Below the pieces are notes generated by a model. That model worked only from the letters and a program-made list of their open reading frames with translations, had not been told where the DNA came from and made no database searches. From CBDFKQ01 sp965248855 (GTDB lineage Bacteria > Bacteroidota > Bacteroidia > Cytophagales > 172606-1): a stretch of 64,000 bases of DNA. Of the stretch, positions 1 to 8,489 are shown piece after piece. Numbering within the stretch: the stretch's first letter is position 1; the number at the start of each line of letters is the position of its first letter. Location: NCBI GenBank assembly GCA_965248855.1, contig CBDFKQ010000014.1, positions 584,336-648,335 of the forward strand, given 5' to 3'. A program made the position numbers and the translations under genes.

Positions 1-1
1 T

Positions 2-319
2 TCAATAGATTTCATTAAAAGGCACATTCATCAAGACATTGATTTAACAAAAACAGCCAATTATATTAATCTTAGTGAAAGTAGGTTCAGGCACCTGTTC
101 AATGAACAAATTGGAATGCCATTTTCAAAATATGTTTTATGGACAAGGATAAAAATGGTATTTATCAACACGGCTAAATACAAAATGAATTTTACAGAGG
201 CAGCTTTAAGTGCCGGTTTCTCAGATCAGGCTCATTTTAACAATGTATTTAGCAAAGCATTTGGTATATCGCCCGGTGGGCTTGTAAAGAATAGCCGTTT
301 TATACAAGTTTATCTGTAA
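2..319 (+). CDS. AraC-family transcriptional regulator, C-terminal part (5' end outside window)
   Basis: The reading frame is open from base 2 and ends at a stop at 317-319, so about 105 C-terminal residues are present. They form an AraC/XylS-type double helix-turn-helix: a first HTH around TANYINLSESRFRHLFNEQI and a second around EAALSAGFSDQAHFNNVFSK, with the typical closing F-G-x-x-P (FGISP). The ligand-binding N-terminus lies before the window, so the inducer cannot be named. The gene is followed 40 bases later by a muconolactone-isomerase-like gene and then an isochorismatase-family gene, which it may control (inference). An internal ATG at 116 would start inside the first HTH and is not a credible start. 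Confidence 0.85.
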   Translation, partial: SIDFIKRHIHQDIDLTKTANYINLSESRFRHLFNEQIGMPFSKYVLWTRIKMVFINTAKYKMNFTEAALSAGFSDQAHFNNVFSKAFGISPGGLVKNSRFIQVYL

Positions 320-328
320 TGCGGATTT

Positions 329-336
329 TACTTTTG
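329..336 (+). promoter_or_regulatory. Candidate Bacteroidota -7 element
   Basis: TACTTTTG matches the TAnnTTTG -7 consensus and lies 23 bases before the ATG at 360. No clear TTTG -33 box was found at 19-21 bases upstream, so support is modest. Confidence 0.35.
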
Positions 337-359
337 TATCTCATATAAAAAAGAATATC

Positions 360-629
360 ATGGCAGATTTTATGGTTACTATCCACGTAAGTGGAATTGA
401 TGAAAAATCAATGGAAAAACTTAGACCCGAAGAAGGGGTAGTTTTAAAGAGATGGATAATGGAAGGAACTTTAAAAGCATATCATGTAAGGCAGGATTTG
501 AGCGGCGCTTTTCTTGTTTTGCAGGCAAATACTTTAGAAGAAGTCGAAAATCTACTGAAAACCTTGCCAATGTTTCCTTATATGAAATTAGAAATAGTCG
601 CATTGGAGGTTGAGAAAAAATTAATATAA
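360..629 (+). CDS. Muconolactone delta-isomerase-like small protein
   Basis: This 89-residue protein has the size and C-terminal signature of the muconolactone isomerase / dimeric alpha-beta barrel group: a central LSGAFLVLQANTLEEVENLL segment followed by LPMFPYMKLEIVAL, which resembles the family's LPLFPYM ending. True muconolactone isomerases act in beta-ketoadipate catabolism, but no other catechol-pathway gene is visible, so the substrate is unknown. Single-domain members of this fold often act on small ring compounds. It sits between the AraC regulator and the isochorismatase-family gene on the same strand. Family assignment rests on motif resemblance only. Confidence 0.6.
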   Translation: MADFMVTIHVSGIDEKSMEKLRPEEGVVLKRWIMEGTLKAYHVRQDLSGAFLVLQANTLEEVENLLKTLPMFPYMKLEIVALEVEKKLI

Positions 630-687
630 ATTTTCCACATTGAATATAATATATACAAATTTTTCGTCTATCTAAATAACATCATTT

Positions 688-1357
688 ATGAGTGTACCAA
701 ACCAAAATACTTTACAAATCACTAATTCTGCTTTTGTTTTTATTTGATCATCAGCCATTGGTTCAATTTCCGGTTCAAAGTATAGATAACCAGCAGCTTA
801 TCAGCAATGTAACCTGCTTGGCCGGTATTGCTAAAGCATTAAGTATGCCCATAATATTAACTACTGTTGGTGCAAAAAATAATGTATTGGCCGATCCACT
901 TTTTAGCTCACTGACCGAAGTATTCCCTGATGTAGAGCCTATTGACAGAACTACTACCAACGCCTGGTCGGATCCTAATTTTAAAGCTGCAGTCGAAAAA
1001 ACGAATCGCAAAAAGTTAATTATGAGTGGATTATGGACAGAAGTCTGTTTAGCGCAAACCGTTATTGGAGCTTTAAATGATGGCTTTGAAGTGTTCATAG
1101 TAACTGATTGTTCAGGTGGGCTAAGCGTGGAAGCACATGAACGTGGTGTAGCACGCCTCATTCAGGCGGGTGCTGTGCCTATGACTTGGGCCGCCGTACT
1201 GGCTGAGCTTGCACCTGATTTTACTACACCTGAATATAATGCTGCATTGCCTGCCATTCTTGCAAATGGTGGCGGCGTAAGCTTGGTTGCACAATATGTT
1301 ATGGCACAGTTAAAAGCAGGAATCGTAAAAATGCCGGAGCAAATGAATAAAAATTGA
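688..1357 (+). pseudogene. Isochorismatase-family (YcaC-like) hydrolase, single-base frameshift near the 5' end
   Basis: The product is a cysteine hydrolase of the isochorismatase / YcaC group. Visible features are the catalytic aspartate in DHQPLVQF, an invariant lysine in KKLIMSG, and the nucleophile cysteine in LWTEVCLAQT, followed by the GGLS..AHERGV segment typical of YcaC homologues. The natural start is ATG 688 (MSVPNQNTLQITNSAFVFI), which runs into TGA at 745-747. The family then needs D-H-Q, which begins at 746 in the next frame. One extra T in the ATTT at 742-745 explains this; removing it restores a protein of about 222 residues. The rest of the gene is intact with strong conservation, so this is either a very recent mutation or a sequencing error. 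Starting the longer frame at 692 would give an implausible leucine-rich leader and lose the family's N-terminus. Confidence 0.8.
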
Positions 1358-1722
1358 TCCCTGATATTCAGGAGAAGGATATTTCAACTATAATTTTAAT
1401 ATTCTGCTCGCTTTTTATTATGAAAAGGAGCAAATCAATATCAGTCTTTATTTAATTTTAAAAAAATAATTCTCGATAAAAATTAAAAAAACCTATTGAA
1501 CATTCAATAGGTTTTTTTTAACTAAATGGTAGTTTTTATTTCAGCAACCTCCATTCGCCCATCAGTAAATATGAATAAATTAAATTGCTTTATTAAACAG
1601 TATTTTTATACTAATAAATTATTGGTAATTATCTTTACTTGACACAAAGAGCGAGCGTGAATTATTTTCAAGTAAAAAGTAGTAATTTTTATTTTAAAAA
1701 AATACTGAAACCCCTTATCATA
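1358..1722. other. Intergenic region with a terminator and no clear gene
   Basis: Apart from the hairpin at 1485-1518, nothing firm is visible. On the minus strand, just before that hairpin, a 16-residue run ending FTDGRMEVAEIKTTI and a TAG could be the tail of a lost gene, but this is too short to support. Confidence 0.5.
1485..1518. terminator. Bidirectional hairpin terminator
   Basis: The perfect 10-bp stem ACCTATTGAA / TTCAATAGGT (1491-1500, 1503-1512) with a 2-base loop is flanked by an A-run and a T-run, so it can work on both strands. The same stem occurs again at 3209-3230. Confidence 0.85.
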
Positions 1723-2310
1723 ATGGAAAAAATACTTTTTGACTATATTTCTAATTATATGATATTGACTGATGATGAAAAAAAGGCAATTACTGAATTA
1801 GATATCTTCAAACAATACAAGAAAGGAACCATATTACTGAGAGAAGGACAACTTTCCGACAATGGATATTTTGTAATAAAAGGATGTATAAGATCCTTTT
1901 ACATTATTGATGGGGAAGAAAGAACAACCGCTTTCTATACCGAAGCCGAATCTCTTAACCCTCTATGTGCAGTTAATAAAAAACCATCCGAATATTATGT
2001 GTCTTGCGTGGAAAATTGTATTCTTTTAACCGCAAATGCCGAAATGGAAATAACCATGTTCGAGAAATTTCCAAGATTTGAAACTCTGTGTCGCATCCTT
2101 TCTGAAGAATTGTTGGCAAAAAACAAAGCTGAGTTCGATGAATATAAAACTTCTTCCCCTGAAAAACGCTATTTGAATTTACTTCAAACAAGGCCTTATT
2201 TATTGCAAAGAGTGCCCCAATATCAATTAGCAAGTTTTCTTGGAATAACGCCGCAATCGCTTAGCCGTTTGCGAAACAGAATTGTTGAAACAAAAAAAAA
2301 TAAAAAATAA
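1723..2310 (+). CDS. Crp/Fnr-family transcriptional regulator
   Basis: This 195-residue protein has a cyclic-nucleotide-binding-like beta roll (about residues 25-115; KKGTILLREGQLSDNGYFVIKG is the usual start) and a C-terminal winged HTH (VPQYQLASFLGITPQSLSRLR). The arginine and glutamate needed for cAMP binding are not evident, as is usual for Bacteroidota Crp/Fnr members that sense other signals; no cysteine cluster for an Fe-S centre is present. The ATG at 1723 was chosen because it gives the canonical N-terminus; an upstream in-frame start at 1639 adds 28 residues unlike the family. A 26-bp palindrome lies 20 bases after the stop, in front of the next gene, and could be its operator (inference). 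Confidence 0.85.
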   Translation: MEKILFDYISNYMILTDDEKKAITELDIFKQYKKGTILLREGQLSDNGYFVIKGCIRSFYIIDGEERTTAFYTEAESLNPLCAVNKKPSEYYVSCVENCILLTANAEMEITMFEKFPRFETLCRILSEELLAKNKAEFDEYKTSSPEKRYLNLLQTRPYLLQRVPQYQLASFLGITPQSLSRLRNRIVETKKNKK

Positions 2311-2329
2311 AAATTCTTTTAGAAAATAT

Positions 2330-2355
2330 AATTAGTTAACTTAAGTTAACTAATT
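2330..2355. promoter_or_regulatory. Perfect 26-bp palindrome, candidate operator
   Basis: Each half reads AATTAGTTAACTT and the whole is its own reverse complement with no mismatch. It sits just upstream of the -7 element at 2372-2379, where the -33 region would be. Binding there would affect transcription of the barrel gene at 2400; the adjacent Crp/Fnr-type regulator is the obvious candidate ligand (inference). Confidence 0.6.
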
Positions 2356-2371
2356 AAGCTTGTAGCAAGAA

Positions 2372-2379
2372 TATTTTTG
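2372..2379 (+). promoter_or_regulatory. Candidate -7 element for the secreted barrel gene
   Basis: TATTTTTG matches TAnnTTTG and lies 20 bases before the ATG at 2400. The -33 region falls inside the palindrome at 2330-2355. Confidence 0.4.
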
Positions 2380-2399
2380 CATGAACTAATGTAAATGTC

Positions 2400-3017
2400 A
2401 TGCGAAAACAAATTTATTTAATATCCACAGCTTTATTATTGACCGTTTTATCTGCTTATGGTCAAAGTGAAAATCAAAACTATATTTATAGGAAGTGTTA
2501 TGTAGGTAGTTCCTTATTTATGTCTGGAAACTTAAACTACAATGATTCTCCTGATTTCTATCAACTAAATTATGGTTATAGAATAACACCTAAGCATGTT
2601 ATTTCAATTGAAGCTATTACCTGGAAGTATTCAAAGTCATTAGGAATACCTTACGGAAAATCATATTCAGATCCCGCAGAAAAATTTCCCGGACACATTA
2701 GGGAATATGGGATAGCTTTAGCATATCAACATTTTTGGTGGAAAGGATTATATACTGCTATACATATTTTAAATGCCGGACAGATTTACCTTGATAATAA
2801 CGGTAACAAGATAAAAAATGGATATCAAATGTTTAATACATACCGCTTAGGTTACCAAATAAAGCTTTTTAAAAACATGTTTTTTATAGAACCTTCTATT
2901 TCTATAACTCACAGACCCATACAAACAAAAATGCCTGATTCATTCGCACAATTAAATGATAAATGGCCAAAATATTTTTTAGGAGAACCAGGACTTCATT
3001 TTGGTTTTAACTTTTAA
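2400..3017 (+). CDS. Secreted protein, probable small outer-membrane beta-barrel
   Basis: The 205-residue product starts with a signal peptide (MRKQIYLISTALLLTVLSAYGQ, probable cleavage after the Gln-preceding Gly/Gln). The mature part is rich in aromatic residues in alternating patterns (NYGYRITPKHVISIEAITW, YGIALAYQHFWW, YRLGYQIKLFKNMFFIEPSI) and ends in LHFGFNF, with the terminal phenylalanine usual in outer-membrane barrels. No enzymatic motif is present. I do not recognise a named family. It follows the Crp/Fnr-type regulator on the same strand, with a palindrome and a -7 element between them. Confidence 0.6.
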   Translation: MRKQIYLISTALLLTVLSAYGQSENQNYIYRKCYVGSSLFMSGNLNYNDSPDFYQLNYGYRITPKHVISIEAITWKYSKSLGIPYGKSYSDPAEKFPGHIREYGIALAYQHFWWKGLYTAIHILNAGQIYLDNNGNKIKNGYQMFNTYRLGYQIKLFKNMFFIEPSISITHRPIQTKMPDSFAQLNDKWPKYFLGEPGLHFGFNF

Positions 3018-3143
3018 GCTGTAGATAATTTAAGATACAAAACTATAGTAGTCACTATTAACTGTTATCCATTATTTAAAATAATCGCTATTTTTATCGT
3101 AGGCTAATGAAAAAACAAATTTTAGTATTAAAGCCTTTTGTAT

Positions 3144-3190
3144 AATTTATGAATATATCAATATCGTTTTTTAGATATTTTTAAAAATAA
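3144..3190. repeat. Dispersed AT-rich repeat, family I, copy a
   Basis: It contains TATGAATATATCAATATCG followed by six Ts, identical over about 25 bases to the copy at 18442-18466. It lies in the gap after the secreted barrel gene. Confidence 0.55.
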
Positions 3191-3201
3191 AACGAATGAA
3201 T

Positions 3202-3236
3202 AAAAAAAACCTATTGAAACTTCAATAGGTTTTTTA
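3202..3236. terminator. Bidirectional terminator between convergent genes
   Basis: Stem ACCTATTGAA / TTCAATAGGT (3209-3218, 3221-3230) with loop AC, an A-run before it and a T-run after. It serves the barrel gene (+) and the 2OG oxygenase (-). The stem is identical to the one at 1491-1512 with a different loop. Confidence 0.85.
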
Positions 3237-3249
3237 TTAAATCTAATTT

Positions 3250-4044
3250 TTATTTTAATAATCCCAAACCTTTTAAAACACCTTTTATTGAATTTTTGGC
3301 AGTTTCTTTGAATTTTGTGCCTACTTTTTTATAAGTACTGTCGGTTGGTTTCGGTTTAAAAATTGTATCGTGGTATTTAACTTTTTCATCTTCTTCTAAA
3401 GGAGTATAAAAATAAGTATAGAACGATTTTCTGGTCTCACCTTCAGGGATGTTAATTTTAGAATATCCGTGATAAGATATTTGATTGGTTTCGAATATTA
3501 AACAACGATTTAGAACCGGCATTACCATTTTTTCCATTTTTGTCATGTCGGCATTCCACATTTCCATACCTCCGCCATATTCTTCTTTCCAATTTTTATT
3601 TAAATAAATTAACATATTTAATCTGCGATGAACATTTTGAATATGGTGAATGCTAAAATCGACATGGATATCCAAAAAACTTCCGTCTCCACCCTGATGC
3701 AAACCGGTTCCTAATTTGTCTTCGGTAACAAACACGCCTTTAATACCCGTAATTTCGGCCATCCATTTTGCAAATTCATCAGTCATTACCTCACCTCTTA
3801 CCTGCGAGAAAACCGGATTAAAGTCTTCAAAATTTGATCCCTCCGATTTATTTTCATTTAAACCTTTATAATGTTTATGTAATTTTTCTATCGAAGGGAA
3901 ATTATCATATAATGATTCTGCAAATTCAGGGTTGAGGAAATTATCTAAAACAATATGTTTGTAAGGAAATCCGTTTTGAAAATCAGAAGCAAGTTGCGTA
4001 ATTGTGGACTTTTCCAGATATTGAGGATTGATAGTATTCAGCAT
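3250..4044 (-). CDS. 2OG-Fe(II) oxygenase superfamily protein
   Basis: This 264-residue protein carries the iron and 2-oxoglutarate ligand pattern of prolyl-4-hydroxylase-like oxygenases: H127-x-D129 in FLDIHVDFS, the distal histidine H192 in SYHGYSKINIP and the 2OG-binding arginine R205 in EGETRKSFYTYFY. The family hydroxylates proteins or small molecules using Fe(II), O2 and 2-oxoglutarate; the substrate here is unknown. No signal peptide is present, so it is cytosolic. It is transcribed divergently from the GWxTD lipoprotein gene, with 68 bases between the start codons. Similar stand-alone oxygenases in Bacteroidota are often near surface-polysaccharide genes, but none are adjacent here. 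Confidence 0.85.
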   Translation of the reverse strand: MLNTINPQYLEKSTITQLASDFQNGFPYKHIVLDNFLNPEFAESLYDNFPSIEKLHKHYKGLNENKSEGSNFEDFNPVFSQVRGEVMTDEFAKWMAEITGIKGVFVTEDKLGTGLHQGGDGSFLDIHVDFSIHHIQNVHRRLNMLIYLNKNWKEEYGGGMEMWNADMTKMEKMVMPVLNRCLIFETNQISYHGYSKINIPEGETRKSFYTYFYTPLEEDEKVKYHDTIFKPKPTDSTYKKVGTKFKETAKNSIKGVLKGLGLLK

Positions 4045-4112
4045 AGGTTTTTTATCGGATCAGGTTCTAATGTATTTGCACAAAGTTAATTTTTTTTAAC
4101 AAAAAATTTAAA

Positions 4113-5393
4113 ATGAAAAATATAAGTCAAATTTTTATAGCGTTTTTTATTGGAGTGATTTTATTATCGGGTTCTTGCAGTCCAAAAAGAAGAACGGCAA
4201 AATCTAAAACAAGTCAGGCGCCTTCTATTGGATATACTTCTGAATCGGCTTTTTTCTGTAAAGTAAAAACCCTTGATAACGGCGATTTGGTAAAAATTTT
4301 AATTCAAACCGAACTTAAAAGAGGATATGAGATAATGTCCGTTGAGACTTTCATTAATCGATTTGCCGGAACTTACGTTTTATTGCCTGATTATAATAAA
4401 AAAGAATTTTTATCCACAGGTAGCATTTTTTTAACAAAGGAATCAGTAAAGTTAATCAGCCCGAATTCGTTTTCCATTTCGATAGACGTTAAAAAGCCAA
4501 ACGCACCTTATGCACTGCTTAAGTTGGAAATTTCTGATCTGGAAACCAAACAAAAATCGGGTGATGAATTAATGATCAGGTTAAACGCCGAAAAATTATC
4601 AGATAAATATGCGTTTTTTGATTTTAAAACTAATTTTCCTTTAATGACATCCTATTGCCATACGGGCGACAGTTTAAATATAAAAGATATCACGGGCAAT
4701 AAAAAAAACTTTACCGTATTATATTATAAGAATGATTTTGATGCTGCCCCTTCACCAATGGCTGTGGGTAGCCACCCTGCAAGTACAATGTTTTTACGTG
4801 CAGATTCTACATTTCAATTTCCTTCAGATAAAATTATTTCTTTTAATCAACAGGGTTTATATTTTTTCACGGATAAAGCTGATACTGCCAATTCAAGTGG
4901 AATAGCACTTTTTGTTGGCGATAAACGTTTTCCAAGGTTATCAAAGGCATCAGATTTACTTAAACCGATAATTTATATTAGCAGTAATGAAGAAATTAAT
5001 GAAGCAAAAAAATCTCCTGAAGCAAAGAAAACACTCGACAGATATTGGGTAAGATTGGCTAATGGAAATGAAGATGCTGCCAAACAAACCATAAAATTAT
5101 ATTACAGAAGGGTAGCACTTGCCAACCAATTGTTCACTACTTACAAAGAAGGCTGGAAAACAGATATGGGAATGGTTTATACGGTTTTCGGACCGCCCGA
5201 TAAAATCAATAAATTAAAAGACAGGCAGATTTGGACTTTTACTCAAAATTCTAATTTTTCCGAAATCAATTTTACTTTTATTAAACGTAAAAATTTATTT
5301 TCTGAAAACGAATACGAATTACAACGTTATAATGAATATGAACCAATTTGGTTTCCGGTAGTAGATGGTTGGAGAACGGGCTCTATTTATTAA
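4113..5393 (+). CDS. GWxTD domain-containing lipoprotein
   Basis: The 426-residue protein has a lipoprotein signal peptide with lipobox LSGSC, lipidated cysteine C22. The C-terminal third carries the GWxTD motif (GWKTD, residues 347-351) followed by MGMVYTVFGPPDKINKL and a WTF / QRYNEYEPIW tail, which defines the Bacteroidota GWxTD domain family. The function of the domain is not established; it is a periplasm-facing lipoprotein. The N-terminal two-thirds looks like beta-sandwich domains without known motifs. It is divergent from the 2OG oxygenase and convergent with the OmpA gene, sharing a bidirectional terminator with it. Confidence 0.88.
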   Translation: MKNISQIFIAFFIGVILLSGSCSPKRRTAKSKTSQAPSIGYTSESAFFCKVKTLDNGDLVKILIQTELKRGYEIMSVETFINRFAGTYVLLPDYNKKEFLSTGSIFLTKESVKLISPNSFSISIDVKKPNAPYALLKLEISDLETKQKSGDELMIRLNAEKLSDKYAFFDFKTNFPLMTSYCHTGDSLNIKDITGNKKNFTVLYYKNDFDAAPSPMAVGSHPASTMFLRADSTFQFPSDKIISFNQQGLYFFTDKADTANSSGIALFVGDKRFPRLSKASDLLKPIIYISSNEEINEAKKSPEAKKTLDRYWVRLANGNEDAAKQTIKLYYRRVALANQLFTTYKEGWKTDMGMVYTVFGPPDKINKLKDRQIWTFTQNSNFSEINFTFIKRKNLFSENEYELQRYNEYEPIWFPVVDGWRTGSIY

Positions 5394-5416
5394 AAACGAA
5401 GTTTATTAATGAATAT

Positions 5417-5456
5417 AAAAAAGGGAGTCGATATTTTCATCGAATCCCTTTTTTAT
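5417..5456. terminator. Bidirectional terminator between convergent genes
   Basis: Stem AAGGGAGTCGAT / ATCGAATCCCTT (5421-5432 and 5439-5450) has one internal mismatch and is flanked by an A-run and a T-run. It serves the GWxTD gene and the OmpA-family gene. Confidence 0.8.
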
Positions 5457-5476
5457 ATTATAAATGCAGATTTTTT

Positions 5477-7522
5477 TTATTTTGTATTCCCTACAACTGT
5501 AAATTCGGTTCGCCGGTTTATTTCCCTTCCATCAGTTTCATCATCATTTGATGCAAGCGGTTTTGTTTCTCCAAATCCTTTCGCCGACAATCTGCTTCTG
5601 TCTATTCCTTTTTTCACCAACCAATCAACAACTGCATTAGCCCTTCGTTGAGATAATTCAATATTATAATCATGTGAACCTTTGCTGTCGGTATGGCCGG
5701 CAATTTCAACTACGGTTGTAGCATTCTCTTGTAATAAGCGCAACAATTTGGATAACTCGTTAAAAGATTCTGTTTTAAAAGTAGCTTTATCAAAATCGAA
5801 ATAAATATTACGTAAAATACTTGAAAAGCCGACTTCAATTTTAGAAAGCTCATAATTTTTAACAATATTTTCTTCTTTCAAGCCCATACCCGGTATTAAT
5901 ATTTCTTCATTTTTAAACATTAAACTATCCCTTTCAATTGTGATACTGTAATTTATTTCTGTTGAGGCTCGGAAAGTGACAGTATAAATACCTTGTGAAA
6001 TCCTTTTTACACCAATTTCAACATTATCTTCTTTATTTTTCATAATCACCATTGCATCCAACGGTACTCCGGTTTTTGCTTCCTTAATGTTTATGGTAAG
6101 GTTTACAGGGTATCGGGTTTCCCGAATACTATCTTTTGTAACAACAACATCAGGTATAACAGGCGGGCCTTGTAATTCCCTGATTTTTAAATTTTTATAT
6201 CCCTGAATCGGTTCCGGTATTAAAACTTTATAAATATCTGTTTCTCCAAAACCACCATCTTTTACAGAAGCGTAATAACCATACTTACTGTCACCTGATT
6301 TTACGAAAAAAACATCATCGTCAGGTGTATTTATCGGGTAGCCAATATTAATAGGCTCACTCCATTTCTTTTTTACACTATCAAATTCTGATACAAAAAC
6401 ATCATATCCACCCATTCCTTTATGTGCCTGCGAACTAAAATATAATGTTTTATTATCATAGTCTATAAAGGGGCCGTCATCATTAAGTGTTGTGTTAATA
6501 GGAGCTTCAAGGTTCTTTGGCTTCCCCCATTGGCCACCTTTTTCCATTTTACTCATATAAATATCTATGCCTCCTTTTCCTCCGGGCCTGTCACTGGTAA
6601 AAAACAAAGTTTTACCATCGGGTGATAAAGCCACTGAATTTTCATTATAAGCAGAATTAATGTTTTTACCAATTGATTCAGGCCTACCCCAACTGCCATC
6701 ATCTTTACGTTTTGAAACTAAAATATCGCCTCCGCCAATTTCGCTTTTATAAAGAAAAAGTTCTTTCCCGTCTGCTGAAAGACCAATGCTTGCGTCGTGA
6801 AATTCGGTATTAATACCTTTACCGATATTTTCTGCAGGAGCCCATTTGCCATCTTTTAATTCAGAAAAATAAATATCTTCAAAGTAGAATAAATCGTTAT
6901 CCACATTATCCTGACCTATACCACCCTGGCGCCTTGAAGTAAAAATCAATAAACTTTCATCTTTATTAATAGCCGGTGCATAATCCGGATACTCAGTATT
7001 TACACTTTCACCCAAATTTTTGATTGAATAATTTAAAGGATCCAAAACATATTTTTTTCCATTATTGCATTGTTCAATCCTGCGGTCAATATCTGAAATT
7101 TTATCGCCTGAAGTACCCTTCTTCTTGCCTTTTAAAGATTTCACACCTTGTGCTGCCAATTGACTTTTATATTGCTGATAATAATCAATTGCCTTGTCAA
7201 ATTCTTTTCCATACTGATAAGATTGTGCGATGAGATAAAGAATTTCCTTATCTACATTTAAATCCATTTTATATGCCTTTAATAAATATTGCGTGGCCCT
7301 GCCTTTATCTTTTGTTTCTAAAATACATCTGCCTGCCATAAAAACGGCTCGAATGTTATTTGGGTTTGCCCGAAGCGCAAGTTCATATTGATCCAATGCC
7401 AATAAGCGTGCACCTGTTTTGTAAGATTCATCTGCAGCTTCCACCAGATCTTTATCAGCCTGAGCGAAAGAAGAATAAACAATAAAAGAAAATAAAAAAG
7501 TGAAGAAGAATTTGTTTTCCAT
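5477..7522 (-). CDS. TPR / PD40 / OmpA-family envelope protein (PorE-like architecture)
   Basis: With the start at 7522 (MENKFFFTFLFSFIVYSSFAQA, a clear signal peptide) the protein has 681 residues; a further in-frame start at 7573 would put 17 residues ahead of the signal peptide and is rejected. Domain order: TPR helices (about 20-150), WD40-like PD40 propeller repeats (about 190-420; repeated LSPDGKTLFFTSDRPGG-type units), a carboxypeptidase-regulatory-like beta sandwich (about 480-560; NIKEAKTGVPLDAMV) and a C-terminal OmpA peptidoglycan-binding domain (YFDFDKATF, GHTDSKG, LSQRRANAV, GRAxNRR-like GREINRRTEF). This order is the one described for PorE of the type IX secretion system, which links the secreton to peptidoglycan; whether this copy is PorE or a paralogue cannot be told, since no other T9SS gene is in the window. 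Confidence 0.88.
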   Translation of the reverse strand: MENKFFFTFLFSFIVYSSFAQADKDLVEAADESYKTGARLLALDQYELALRANPNNIRAVFMAGRCILETKDKGRATQYLLKAYKMDLNVDKEILYLIAQSYQYGKEFDKAIDYYQQYKSQLAAQGVKSLKGKKKGTSGDKISDIDRRIEQCNNGKKYVLDPLNYSIKNLGESVNTEYPDYAPAINKDESLLIFTSRRQGGIGQDNVDNDLFYFEDIYFSELKDGKWAPAENIGKGINTEFHDASIGLSADGKELFLYKSEIGGGDILVSKRKDDGSWGRPESIGKNINSAYNENSVALSPDGKTLFFTSDRPGGKGGIDIYMSKMEKGGQWGKPKNLEAPINTTLNDDGPFIDYDNKTLYFSSQAHKGMGGYDVFVSEFDSVKKKWSEPINIGYPINTPDDDVFFVKSGDSKYGYYASVKDGGFGETDIYKVLIPEPIQGYKNLKIRELQGPPVIPDVVVTKDSIRETRYPVNLTINIKEAKTGVPLDAMVIMKNKEDNVEIGVKRISQGIYTVTFRASTEINYSITIERDSLMFKNEEILIPGMGLKEENIVKNYELSKIEVGFSSILRNIYFDFDKATFKTESFNELSKLLRLLQENATTVVEIAGHTDSKGSHDYNIELSQRRANAVVDWLVKKGIDRSRLSAKGFGETKPLASNDDETDGREINRRTEFTVVGNTK

Positions 7523-7623
7523 AGTTCTGTAACTTGCAGTGAAACAGATAGATTTAGTTTTATAAATACTCACAATTAAGAATTTCTATAAATGAGTTAT
7601 TCTATTTTACACAGTTTAATAAG

Positions 7624-7631
7624 CAAACATA
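7624..7631 (-). promoter_or_regulatory. Candidate -7 element for the OmpA-family gene
   Basis: On the minus strand TATGTTTG matches TAnnTTTG, about 100 bases before the start codon. No clear -33 box. Confidence 0.3.
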
Positions 7632-7824
7632 GAAAATAATTATGTTTTTATATTCAGATTTACATAATTTATTGAATAAAGAGCATTTTTTTTGCATTAA
7701 AAATCGCAAAATAAAATATCTCCTTCCGATAAAGAAAAATTGATCGAGTTAAAAACCAGAATAATTATAGAATAAATTCTTGTTATTCTGTTTATTTCTT
7801 CAATAACGTTTAATTAAAGTTCAA

Positions 7825-8445
7825 ATGAAAATTAATAATGCAATTTTTATTCAAAGTGAAGATTCATATTTAAAAGGGCCTAAGGATGGTAAAGCAGAAT
7901 ACGCCTTTATTGGCAGGTCGAATGTTGGTAAGTCCTCATTAATCAACATGATTACTTCTAAAAAAGGATTGGCCAAAACGTCTCAAACACCGGGAAAAAC
8001 ACAAACGATCAATCATTTTTTAATTAACGAAGAGTGGTACCTGGTTGATTTACCCGGCTACGGTTTTGCAAAACCGGGCAAAGATTATAGGGAGAAGTGG
8101 GAGGTAATGATTATTGATTATTTAACTAAACGCGAAAATCTTTTCTGCATTTTTGTTTTAATTGATTCACGGCATCCCTTACAGGATAATGACTTTGAGT
8201 TTATGCGTTTTCTTGCCCACAGCGAACTCCCGTTTGCGATACTTTTTACCAAGGCCGATAAAAATTCTGTAACAAAAACAAAACAGAATGTAGACGATTA
8301 TATTAAATTAATGCTTGAATATTGGGAAGAATTACCTCCCTGCTTCCTAAGTTCATCCGTAACGCGAGAAGGGAAGGAAGAAATTTTAAACTTTATTGAA
8401 GATTTGAATAAAAAATTTAAAAAAAATAATCTTACTGTTAAATGA
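7825..8445 (+). CDS. engB: Ribosome biogenesis GTP-binding protein EngB (YihA/YsxC)
   Basis: The 206-residue protein has the complete TRAFAC GTPase motif set of EngB: G1 GRSNVGKSS (residues 30-38), G2 around SQTPGKTQT, G3 DLPGYGFAK, G4 TKAD and G5 SSV. EngB acts late in assembly of the large ribosomal subunit. Length and order match the family. The gene stands alone after a 250-base gap from the OmpA gene. With Era and Der at 47.8-50.4 kb, three ribosome-assembly GTPases fall within this window. Confidence 0.96.
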   Translation: MKINNAIFIQSEDSYLKGPKDGKAEYAFIGRSNVGKSSLINMITSKKGLAKTSQTPGKTQTINHFLINEEWYLVDLPGYGFAKPGKDYREKWEVMIIDYLTKRENLFCIFVLIDSRHPLQDNDFEFMRFLAHSELPFAILFTKADKNSVTKTKQNVDDYIKLMLEYWEELPPCFLSSSVTREGKEEILNFIEDLNKKFKKNNLTVK

Positions 8446-8489
8446 GTTTTTATTAAAAACTTAATTTTTTCGTCAACAGTTCGATAAAT

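Noticed and set aside
775..1161. Open frame of 128 codons on the minus strand inside the isochorismatase gene
   Set aside because: It is antisense to a region with clear family conservation and has an implausible composition.
692..1357. Starting the isochorismatase at base 692 as an intact gene
   Set aside because: The leader would be a leucine-rich stretch not found in the family, and the family's own N-terminus is present in the other frame from 688.
5348..5651. Short plus-strand frames across the terminator between the GWxTD and OmpA genes
   Set aside because: They run through the terminator stem and overlap the OmpA C-terminus on the other strand.
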